DNA of 64,000 bases from Myxococcales bacterium (lineage in GTDB: Bacteria > Myxococcota_A > Polyangia > Polyangiales > Polyangiaceae): positions 1 through 64,000 of the forward strand of contig JANYHK010000056.1 in NCBI GenBank assembly GCA_025359105.1, given 5' to 3'. Both the position numbers and the translations under genes were made by a program. Shown in pieces: positions 43,262-50,532 of the stretch. Under the pieces are notes generated by a model. It did no database searches. It worked only from the letters and a program-made list of their open reading frames with translations, and was not told the DNA's origin. Each line of letters opens with the position of its first letter. Position 1 is the stretch's first letter.

Positions 43262-46200
43262 TCACCAGTTTCCCTTGTTGCCGTGGCATGGGGTGGTACA
43301 TGCAAGGGTCGTTGGATTGTAGCTCGTCATCTTCGGACCCGCTGTGTCCTTTACTCCGTTCATGTGGAGGGTCTTGTTGACCGTGCCCGCCGTCCCGGAG
43401 TGCGTGTAGCCGGTGCCGTGGCAGTCGCCGCAGGACGCCTGCCGGTGGTCGCTGACGCCGTGCTTGCCCGTGGTCGGGGGCGTCGTGTGGCAGGAGCCGC
43501 ACGCCATCGCTCCACCGGTCCAGGACGGCGCGAAGAGCTTCGAGCCGCCGGGGAAGTCGCCGTGGCAGTAGGAGTTCGTGCATGTCGCGCCGTTCCAGGC
43601 GGGGGTGACGCCGCCCGTCCGCGCGAACGCGCCGAAGTTCACCTGCACGACACCGTCGCTGTGGAGGTTGTTCGACGGGACCGCGTGGCAGTCGTTGCAC
43701 TGCGTCGGCGTCGCCTTGAGGTCGACCTTGTTCAGGTGCGCCTGGTGGGCGCCGACCGCGAGCGTCGTCGTCGCCGTCTCACCCTTCGTGCCGAGCGGCG
43801 GCGCCGAGGTCTGACGGGTATCGGCCCCCGCGATACCGACGCGCTTGGCGTCGCCGTGGCACGAGTTGCAGCTGAGCGCGCTCTGGTCCACGTCCACGAC
43901 GCCGTTGATGTGCGTCACCTTGTTCACCGTCTGCGCCGCGGCCGAGTAGCCGGGGCCGTGGCACGCCGAGCAAACGATCGCCGGGTTCGAGTGCGGCGGA
44001 GTGGCCGGAGGGGCTCCGTGACAGGAGGCGCACCCGATGGTGAGGTTGGTCCACGTCGGGGAGGCGTTCGCTCCGCCCGAGAAATCGCCGTGGCAGTACG
44101 AGGTCGTGCACCCCGTGCCGTTCCAGGCCGGCGTCACGCCGCCGGTCTTCGCGAGCGTCCCCCAGGACATGTCGACCTTGCCGTTGCTGTGGCCGTTGCT
44201 GATCGGGACGACGTGGCACTCGTTGCACTGGGTGGGCGTGGCGTACGTCCCCGTGTCGACGTGCCCCTGGTGCGCGCCGACGGCGCGTGTCGTGGTCGCG
44301 GTCTCGCCCTTCGAGCCGTTCGGAGGGGAAGCCTTCACTTGAGGATCGGCGCCTGCGACGCCAACGCGCGCCGCCGTTCCGTGGCACGAGCTGCAGTTCA
44401 TCGTGGTCTGGTCCACGTTCACGACGCCGTTGATGTGCGTGGTCTTGTTGACCGTCTTCGCGGTCGCGTCGTAGCCCGCGCCGTGGCACGACGCGCACGG
44501 GGTCGCCGGGTTCGAGTGCGCCGGAGTCGCCGGCGGCAAGGCGTGGCACGAGCCGCACGTGACCGTCCCGGCGCCTGTCCAGCTAGGGGCCGCTGCCGTG
44601 GCACCACCGGTGAAGTTGCCGTGGCAGTACGAGGCCGTGCACGACGTTCCGTTGAACGCAGGCGCCACGCCGCCCGTCTTGGCGAGCGCGCCGAACAAGA
44701 TGTCCACCTTGGCGTTGCTGTGGCCGGTGCTGATCGGAACGACGTGGCACTCGTTGCATTGCACCGGCGTGCTGAAGGTCCCCCCGTTGACGTGCGCTTG
44801 GTGCGCACCGACCGGGAGCGTCGACCCTGCCGGTGAGACCGGCGGAGATGCCGCCAGGTCGAGGTCCGCGCCCGCGATGCCGACGCGTCCGGCCGTGCCG
44901 TGGCACGACGTGCAGGTGAGGTTGCCATTGCCGGTGGGCGTGTCGATGACGCCGTTGATGTGTGTGGGCTTGTTGACCGTCTTCGCGGTCGCGTCGTAGC
45001 CCGCGCCGTGGCACGTCGCGCACGGGGTCGCCGGGTTCCCGTGCGGCGCGACGCCGGGGTTCGGCGGCAACGCGTGGCAGGAGCCACAGGCCTGCGCTCC
45101 CGGAACCGCCCACGCCGGCGTATTCGCGGTCGCGCCGCCCGTGAAGTTACCGTGGCAGTAGTTGTTGCAGCTCGTGCCGTTCCACGTGGGCACCGCGCCT
45201 GCGGTCTTCGCCAACGCGCCGAAGAGAATGTCCACGACGCCGTTGCTGTGGTTCATGCTCGTGGGCACGACGTGGCAGTCGATGCACTGCAGCGGCTTGC
45301 CCGTCAGGTCGAGCTGGTTGGCGTGCGCCTGGTGCGCGCCGACGGCACGGCTCGCAGGTGCCGTCTCGCCCTTCGAGCCGATCGGCGGCGCAGACTTCAG
45401 GTTCGGATCGGCCCCGGCCACTGCGACACGGGCGAGATCGCCGTGGCACGACGTGCACGTCGCCGCCGTGGTGTTCACGTTGATGGCGCCGTCGATGTGC
45501 GTCGCCTTGTTGACCGTCTTCGCGGTCGCGGAGTAGCCCGCGCCGTGGCAGGTCGAGCACTCCATCGCCGGATTCGTGTGGGGCGGCGTCGCGGGCGGCG
45601 TCCCGTGGCACGAGCCGCAGTTCATCGCTCCGCCGGTCCAGGACGGGGCGGCCGTCGTCGCGCCGCCAGGGAAGCTGCCGTGGCAGTAGCTGCTCGTACA
45701 GCTGGCGCCGTCCCACGCTGGCGATGCGCCCGCGGTCTTCGCCATACCGGCGAACGCGATGTCCACCACTCCGTTGCTGTGCGACAGGGACGTGGGGATG
45801 ACGTGGCAGTCCGCGCACTGGAGCGGGTTTGCCGACCAATCGTTCTTGTTGACGTGCGCCTGGTGCGCGCCGACGGCGCGGTCCGTCGTCAGGACCTCGC
45901 CGTTGGTACCCTTCGGCGGAGCCACCTTCAGGCTCGGATCGGCGCCGGCGATGCCGACGCGCGCGTCGTCGCCGTGGCAGGTCGTGCACGTGGCGTTGGG
46001 GGGAACTGCGCCGGCGCAGTACCCCTGATAGTTGGCCTGCATCCAGGCCTCGAACGCCTGGATCTCCGCGATCGTCGCCGGGTTGTTGAAGTTCGACGGC
46101 GGCATCGGCGTCTGAAGCTGCTGCATCCGCTCGAGGGCGACCTGCCCGACGGTCTTGCTCCTGTCGACCGTGGACCACTGGACCATGTCCGCCGCCGTCA

Positions 46201-46504
46201 TGAGCGGCACGAGGGCACCGCCCGCCGGTGGGTTCGAGTGGCACACCTGGCACTTTGCCGTGAGAAGTGTCTTCACCTCGCACGTGAAGCCCGCCCCTCT
46301 CGGAAGCTGCGCCACCGCCCTGGGACCGCCGAGCTCATTCGGCGTGTGACCCGCGGGCCGGATCCCGCCCGACGACCCGGGGATACCATCGGCGCCCGAA
46401 TCCAACCCGGCGCCCGAGTCGTCGACCTGGTTGCTGCACCCGAAGAGCACCGCGCATGCGATCATCCCGGCGGCGAGCCATGCGAGGGGTGCGCGCTTGG
46501 ACAT
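43262..46504 (-). CDS. Giant repeat cytochrome, ~27 haem motifs (mixed CxxCH/CxxxxCH)
   Basis: A 1080-residue lipoprotein with signal PLAWLAAGMIACAVLFGC. An N-terminal cytochrome c-type segment (CQVCH, PMPPSNFNNPATIAE) resembles cell-surface cytochrome c domains. Four and a half tandem repeats of ~175 residues follow. Each has CxSCHGxxARVG, CxxCHVVP, the HSNGxVDI segment, an expanded CxxxxCH site (e.g. CTSSYCHG), CGSCHxxPP and CxxCHGxGY, then TVNKxTHINGV. I count 21 CxxCH, four CxxxxCH and two CxxxCH sites. The CxxxxCH plus CxxCH module is known from Geobacter-type high-molecular-weight extracellular cytochromes. ATG 46504 follows AGAGGAACC. An outer-surface electron-transfer role is inferred. 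Confidence 0.88.
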   Translation of the reverse strand: MSKRAPLAWLAAGMIACAVLFGCSNQVDDSGAGLDSGADGIPGSSGGIRPAGHTPNELGGPRAVAQLPRGAGFTCEVKTLLTAKCQVCHSNPPAGGALVPLMTAADMVQWSTVDRSKTVGQVALERMQQLQTPMPPSNFNNPATIAEIQAFEAWMQANYQGYCAGAVPPNATCTTCHGDDARVGIAGADPSLKVAPPKGTNGEVLTTDRAVGAHQAHVNKNDWSANPLQCADCHVIPTSLSHSNGVVDIAFAGMAKTAGASPAWDGASCTSSYCHGSFPGGATTAAPSWTGGAMNCGSCHGTPPATPPHTNPAMECSTCHGAGYSATAKTVNKATHIDGAINVNTTAATCTSCHGDLARVAVAGADPNLKSAPPIGSKGETAPASRAVGAHQAHANQLDLTGKPLQCIDCHVVPTSMNHSNGVVDILFGALAKTAGAVPTWNGTSCNNYCHGNFTGGATANTPAWAVPGAQACGSCHALPPNPGVAPHGNPATPCATCHGAGYDATAKTVNKPTHINGVIDTPTGNGNLTCTSCHGTAGRVGIAGADLDLAASPPVSPAGSTLPVGAHQAHVNGGTFSTPVQCNECHVVPISTGHSNAKVDILFGALAKTGGVAPAFNGTSCTASYCHGNFTGGATAAAPSWTGAGTVTCGSCHALPPATPAHSNPATPCASCHGAGYDATAKTVNKTTHINGVVNVDQTTMNCSSCHGTAARVGVAGADPQVKASPPNGSKGETATTTRAVGAHQGHVDTGTYATPTQCNECHVVPISNGHSNGKVDMSWGTLAKTGGVTPAWNGTGCTTSYCHGDFSGGANASPTWTNLTIGCASCHGAPPATPPHSNPAIVCSACHGPGYSAAAQTVNKVTHINGVVDVDQSALSCNSCHGDAKRVGIAGADTRQTSAPPLGTKGETATTTLAVGAHQAHLNKVDLKATPTQCNDCHAVPSNNLHSDGVVQVNFGAFARTGGVTPAWNGATCTNSYCHGDFPGGSKLFAPSWTGGAMACGSCHTTPPTTGKHGVSDHRQASCGDCHGTGYTHSGTAGTVNKTLHMNGVKDTAGPKMTSYNPTTLACTTPCHGNKGNW
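43400..45990 (-). repeat. Tandem ~520-545-bp coding repeats in the giant cytochrome
   Basis: CxSCHG...ARVG segments recur at about 45.98, 45.45, 44.91, 44.39 and 43.86 kb, spaced ~520-545 bases. Long identical stretches persist between copies, such as the region encoding AKTVNK and VVPxSxxHSN. High identity suggests recent duplication or gene conversion and makes the gene prone to copy-number change and to assembly collapse. Confidence 0.8.
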
Positions 46505-46642
46505 GGTTCCTCTGAGTGCGGCGCGCTCACCGAAAGGTTGCACCAACGTCGGCAAAAGATCGCCGGGGGTGGATCGCTACGCGCCCAGGATCGCGCCCGA
46601 TCCAACGCGCCTGCGTCGGTTCGCCCGAGCGGATCGCATCTC

Positions 46643-47374
46643 TCAGTGCTGCACGAGCGTCCCCATCATCGCGTCGAACTCGGCGCGGGCCGCGAGGACG
46701 GTCTTCGCGGGACCGGTGAGCTTGAAGAAGTGGGGCATCCCCGACGTCGCGACGATCGCGCCGAGGAGCGCCCAACCCGCTCCGCCATCCTTTCCCATGC
46801 CGCCTTCGAACTTTCCCTGGACCTCGACGGTCGTGACGGCGAGCGCCCCGACGTTGCGCGTGCTGCGCTTCGCCGTCTTCTGCGATGCGGCGTCGAATTG
46901 GCCGACCCATCTGTCCGCGTTCGCTTCGATGGATCCGCCCGCCTGGGTGATCGAAAGGTCCGCGTCCTCGGTGTCACCGGGCGCGCGCGGGACGCGGTAG
47001 GTGGCGAGGCGCATCGAGCTGGCGTTGGGAACGAGAACCCACCGCGCAGGCGCCTTGTACTCGAGCGTGGACTGCTGCGCCGCCGGCGGAGTCATCGGCG
47101 AGGCTGCCGGATCCTTCGGATCGACGGGCGGGTGCCCGGCGGGCAGCGGCTGCGCGTTCATGGGGTCGAGGCCAGCCGTGGGAGGGTGTCCGGGCGGCAG
47201 CGGCCCATTGTCGTCGACGATCGGCATCGCCGCGGGCGCGGGGCGGGGCGGTGGAGACGAGGACGTGGCGTCACCGGTCGCCGGCGACGTCGATCGGCCG
47301 GCGGCGAACGCTGCGGCGGACGCAATGGCGACGATCGCGAGGACCGAGGGGAGACTCAGGCGTAAGTTGGTCAT
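46643..47374 (-). CDS. Secreted protein with repeated GHPP motif, cytochrome-cluster associated
   Basis: A 243-residue exported protein (signal LPSVLAIVAIASAAAFAAG). A Pro-rich region contains two LPxGHPP motifs (LPPGHPPTAG, LPAGHPPVDP). A C-terminal ~140-residue beta-rich domain follows (LEYKAPARWVLVPN, MRLATYRVPRAPGDTEDADL, GSIEANADRWVGQFD, EFDAMMGTLVQH). The GHPP motif could bind metal or haem through its His, but this is speculation. It sits 138 bases upstream of the giant cytochrome gene on the same strand. That spacing and orientation fit co-expression with the electron-transfer cluster, with the promoter probably in the 51-base region shared with the gene at 47426. Confidence 0.65.
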   Translation of the reverse strand: MTNLRLSLPSVLAIVAIASAAAFAAGRSTSPATGDATSSSPPPRPAPAAMPIVDDNGPLPPGHPPTAGLDPMNAQPLPAGHPPVDPKDPAASPMTPPAAQQSTLEYKAPARWVLVPNASSMRLATYRVPRAPGDTEDADLSITQAGGSIEANADRWVGQFDAASQKTAKRSTRNVGALAVTTVEVQGKFEGGMGKDGGAGWALLGAIVATSGMPHFFKLTGPAKTVLAARAEFDAMMGTLVQH

Positions 47375-47425
47375 GAACTAACTGCATCCTAACGCGACTT
47401 GGACCCCACTGGTGAAGACGACCTC

Positions 47426-48055
47426 ATGAAGACCAAAAGGCGTGCGCTCGGAGAGTCGTCCTCGATCAGGGGGCCCCTCGCTCTCGCCTTGCCGCTTTGC
47501 CTGCTCGCGTGCAGCAGCAAGTCTCAGGCGAACAACAACGGCGGCAGCTCGTCGGGAGACGCCGGAGACGTAGGCGACGGCGCGCCGCAAGAAGGTGGGT
47601 TGGGGGCGATCGACCCGTCGCTCAACCCCGATCCTCAGGATCTCGACCCGTCCAACGGCGACCTCTCGCTCGACATCGCGGGCTCGCAAGTCTACTTCGA
47701 CAAGGGGGCTCCGTGGGCGCGCGTGGTGTTTTATGGGCCGTGGCCGCCGGCGACGACGGTGTACTCGTGGGCGTGCTCGGTCGCCCTCGGCACGCAGAAC
47801 GCGCCCGTGGTGACCTACGTGGTTCAGGCCTCCGCCGGCAAGCAGACGGACACCGTGAACGGAATGGACCAAGCGAAGGTCACGTTCGCCGCCGAACCGA
47901 GGGGCTTCCGCGTGCTGCTCGCCGACACGACGCTCGTGTTCGATCGCTACGGCGTCGAATGCACCGTCCAGGCGAAGGACATAGGTAAGATGTCCCAGGA
48001 CACGAGCGGCGCCTTCGTCGTCACCACGAAAGTCGAGCGCCCCTTCGGGAAGTGA
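47426..48055 (+). CDS. Small secreted lipoprotein of unknown function
   Basis: A 209-residue lipoprotein: signal RGPLALALPLCLLAC with lipobox LLAC, then an Asn/Gly/Ser/Asp linker and a ~150-residue beta-rich domain (LSLDIAGSQVYFDKGAPWAR, AKVTFAAEPRGFRVLLADTT, FVVTTKVERPFGK). No family is recognised. ATG 47426 starts MKTKRRALG. An in-frame ATG at 47399 would add nine residues. It is divergent from the GHPP-motif gene (51-base spacer) and converges with the flavoprotein gene, so its position inside the redox cluster may be incidental. Confidence 0.62.
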   Translation: MKTKRRALGESSSIRGPLALALPLCLLACSSKSQANNNGGSSSGDAGDVGDGAPQEGGLGAIDPSLNPDPQDLDPSNGDLSLDIAGSQVYFDKGAPWARVVFYGPWPPATTVYSWACSVALGTQNAPVVTYVVQASAGKQTDTVNGMDQAKVTFAAEPRGFRVLLADTTLVFDRYGVECTVQAKDIGKMSQDTSGAFVVTTKVERPFGK

Positions 48056-48080
48056 GGAGCCTCGCCGCGGCTCGTTAGGG

Positions 48081-49430
48081 TCAGTCCGTCTTCGACAGCG
48101 GCTCGCCGTAGAGCGTCCGGATCCCGATACCCATGCTCTTCAAGAAATCGAACGGCGGAATCGTCCCCATGAAAAGGATGATGTAGTCGTTGGCGATCTC
48201 GACGCGCTCTCCCTTCTTGTCGAGGACCACCCTGTCCGGATGGATTTCCTTTACGCCCGTCGAATAGAAAATATGGACGAGCCCGGCCTTCTCCATCTGC
48301 TCGATCTTGGTCTTGTTGTCCTCTTTGCAGCGTGAGAGGGCGTCGCCGCGCACGAGCAAGTGGACGGTGTTCCCGAGCTTCTGCTCTGCCACGCGCTGCG
48401 CCGCCTCGACGGCGGAGTCGCCGGCGCCGACGACCACGATCTTGCAGCCCTGGTACTGCTCGGGATCGCTCAGCTTGAACGTGACCTTCTCGGTGTCCTC
48501 GTTCGGCAGTCCCAGCTTCCTCGGGGTGCCGCCCACGCCGACCGCCAGGATGACCTTCCGGGCGCGCACGATTCCGGCGCTCGTCTCGACCTCGAACACC
48601 TTCCCGTTGATCTTCGCGTTCACGAACTTCACGCGCTCCTCGACCTTCAGGCCGACCTTCAGGCAGACGTCCTTCCAGTATTTGAGCAGGTCTTCCTTCA
48701 CGATGCGGTTCTTCGGAAAGCTCATTTTCCCGATGAGCGGGAGCGCGGCGGGGTGGCTCATGACCAACTTCTGTCGGGGAAAATTGTAGACGGTGCCGCC
48801 GAACGTATTTTGCTCGATGCAGCGGAAGTTGGCCTTGAGCTCGATGCACTTCAGCGACGCCGCGATGCCCGCGGGGCCCGCGCCGACGACCAGGACGTCC
48901 ACGTCGGCGGGGGCGGACTTGTCGAGGTTGGCGATCGCGTGGGTCGCCGCGTACACGCCTTGCTTGATGGCGTTGGCGATGAGACCCATCCCGCCGAGCT
49001 CGCCAGCGATGTAGAGGCCGCGGACGTTCGTCTCGTAGTTCTCGTTGTAGTCCGGGACCTGCTTGCCGGTCTTCTCGCTGCCGAAGACCATCGTGATCGC
49101 GTCGACGGGGCACGAGCGGTAGCAGAGGGTATGGCCGACGCACTTGGTGGGGCTCACCAGCGCGGGCAGGCCGTTGACCATCTGCAGGATGTCGCCCTCC
49201 GGACAGACCCGGGTGCAAATGCCGCAGCCCGAGCACTTGTCCGGATCGATCTTCGGGTAGAGGGCGTACGCGTCCGTCTTGCCCGACTTGATCGTGGCCT
49301 GGAGCTTCTCTTCGGCCTTCCTGTTCGCCTTTGCTCTACTCCGAGCCCACAACGCGTAGACGACGACGGTGACCGCGAGGACCAGGATGGCCGACAGGCC
49401 CGCGTTGCCAATCCTTTGTAGAAAATGCAT
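48081..49430 (-). CDS. Membrane-anchored Fe-S flavoprotein (pyridine nucleotide-disulfide oxidoreductase superfamily)
   Basis: A 449-residue protein. One N-terminal helix (GLSAILVLAVTVVVYALWA) anchors it. A ferredoxin module follows: first cluster CSGCGICTRVCP has four Cys, but the second reads CVGHTLCYRSCP, with His in place of the second Cys. A segment NVRGLYIAGELGGMGLIANA resembles the closing FAD motif normally at the C terminus of thioredoxin-reductase-like enzymes, yet it precedes the FAD motif VLVVGAGPAGIAAS; a second Rossmann motif KIVVVGAGDSAVEAA binds NAD(P). The chain ends without the usual closing motif, so the fold may be circularly permuted. A plausible role is NAD(P)H oxidation feeding the nearby quinone/cytochrome chain, but this is an inference. 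Confidence 0.8.
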   Translation of the reverse strand: MHFLQRIGNAGLSAILVLAVTVVVYALWARSRAKANRKAEEKLQATIKSGKTDAYALYPKIDPDKCSGCGICTRVCPEGDILQMVNGLPALVSPTKCVGHTLCYRSCPVDAITMVFGSEKTGKQVPDYNENYETNVRGLYIAGELGGMGLIANAIKQGVYAATHAIANLDKSAPADVDVLVVGAGPAGIAASLKCIELKANFRCIEQNTFGGTVYNFPRQKLVMSHPAALPLIGKMSFPKNRIVKEDLLKYWKDVCLKVGLKVEERVKFVNAKINGKVFEVETSAGIVRARKVILAVGVGGTPRKLGLPNEDTEKVTFKLSDPEQYQGCKIVVVGAGDSAVEAAQRVAEQKLGNTVHLLVRGDALSRCKEDNKTKIEQMEKAGLVHIFYSTGVKEIHPDRVVLDKKGERVEIANDYIILFMGTIPPFDFLKSMGIGIRTLYGEPLSKTD

Positions 49431-49642
49431 CTCACGATCTCCGAGTCCTCGCCGCTTCGGCGCAGCGTTCAGCCCCCCTCATACCTCTTATGCACGAGGG
49501 CGACCTCGCCGTCCTCCGAAAATTCCAGCGTAGTCAGGGGATCATGGAGGTCGCGGCCGACAGACCGACCTACGTGAGGACCTCCTCGCAGCCGAGTAGT
49601 CCCGCAGTGACGGCATCGGGTGAGTCGCCACCACGCCGCGAT

Positions 49643-50461
49643 CTACCCAGGGCCCAGTAGCCGCGCGATGGACACGTGGAGCTCGCTTTGCACGAGGGCG
49701 GCGATGCTGTCGCACTCGCTCTCGCCGAGGCGGAGGCGGCCCTGCGCTTCGCCGCGGGCCGCCGCGATGAGGGACGCGCGTGCGGCCGTGAGCCAGCGCG
49801 CTGCGGTCGAGCGGTCCACGTTGTACATCGCGCCGATGCGGTCGATGCTGACGTGCTCGCCGAGGTGGAGCCGGAGCAGGGTTCGCTCGCGATCGCCGAG
49901 CCCCGCCAGCGCGGCGACGATGGCCTCTTCGAGCTCGGATTTGTAGCGCGCCTTCATGTACGCGAGGTCAGGCTGCGGGGTCGCGGCGACGGGGGCGCCC
50001 GGGCCCTCCTGCGCCTCGCCGTCCTCGCGGCGGCGTGCGGCGGCGCGGTGCATCATGAGGACGGTCGTTGCGGCCGTCGTCGAGACCCAGCTCTTCAGCG
50101 CGCCGGCGCCCGCGTACTCGGCGATCTTCGGCAAGGCGCCGGGCGGGGCGACGAGGAGGCGCTCGTGGACGGTCTGCGCGGCGTCGTCGGCGACGTCGGC
50201 CTGAGCGCGACGACGCGAGAGCACGCGGGCAATGACGCGATCGTAGGCGGCGTGAAACGCCTCTACCGCGCCGGGCACGCGGTGCGCACATGCGAACGCG
50301 AGGCACATGTCCGCCGCGTGGGCGAGCGGCGGCAGGCCTCCCGGCCCGGGCCCGCGAGCGCGCGCGGCGACGTAGCGCGCGAGCGCGTCGGCATCGACGG
50401 CGAGCCCCGGCCACGCGGCGCGAGCGGAGGTGACGTAGTGGGCGAGGGCGTCGTCGTGCAC
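49643..50461 (-). CDS. RNA polymerase sigma-70-family (ECF-like) sigma factor
   Basis: A 272-residue protein. Region 2-like segments lie near DDAAQTVHERLLVAPPGALP and KSWVSTTAATTVLMMHRAAA. A linker follows, then region 4 with a helix-turn-helix (GLGDRERTLLRLHLGEHVSI, DRIGAMYNVDRSTAARWLTA). The extended N terminus (about 70 residues rich in Ala/Arg) is common in myxobacterial ECF-like sigma factors. It is transcribed divergently from a zinc-finger Ser/Thr kinase 71 bases away, a pairing that suggests the kinase or its zinc finger regulates this sigma factor. Targets cannot be deduced. Confidence 0.82.
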   Translation of the reverse strand: MHDDALAHYVTSARAAWPGLAVDADALARYVAARARGPGPGGLPPLAHAADMCLAFACAHRVPGAVEAFHAAYDRVIARVLSRRRAQADVADDAAQTVHERLLVAPPGALPKIAEYAGAGALKSWVSTTAATTVLMMHRAAARRREDGEAQEGPGAPVAATPQPDLAYMKARYKSELEEAIVAALAGLGDRERTLLRLHLGEHVSIDRIGAMYNVDRSTAARWLTAARASLIAAARGEAQGRLRLGESECDSIAALVQSELHVSIARLLGPG

Positions 50462-50532
50462 GCCGGTACTTTGCCCGGGGTTTGGGCGCCGGGCAAACGC
50501 GGGTGTCCGGGAGGCGCGTTTCGAGGCAGACT

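Noticed and set aside
41696-44836. 1046-codon plus-strand frame
   Set aside because: Arg/Val-rich shadow of the multihaem cytochrome genes on the opposite strand; no signal, domain or ribosome-binding site.
43400-45990. Regular repeats resembling a CRISPR or VNTR locus
   Set aside because: Repeats are ~520-545 bases, in frame, and encode haem-binding modules; there are no short spacers or cas genes.
49431-49642. Small gene or RNA between the flavoprotein and sigma-factor genes
   Set aside because: No coupled start, stable hairpin with T-run or coding-like composition is visible in the 212 bases.
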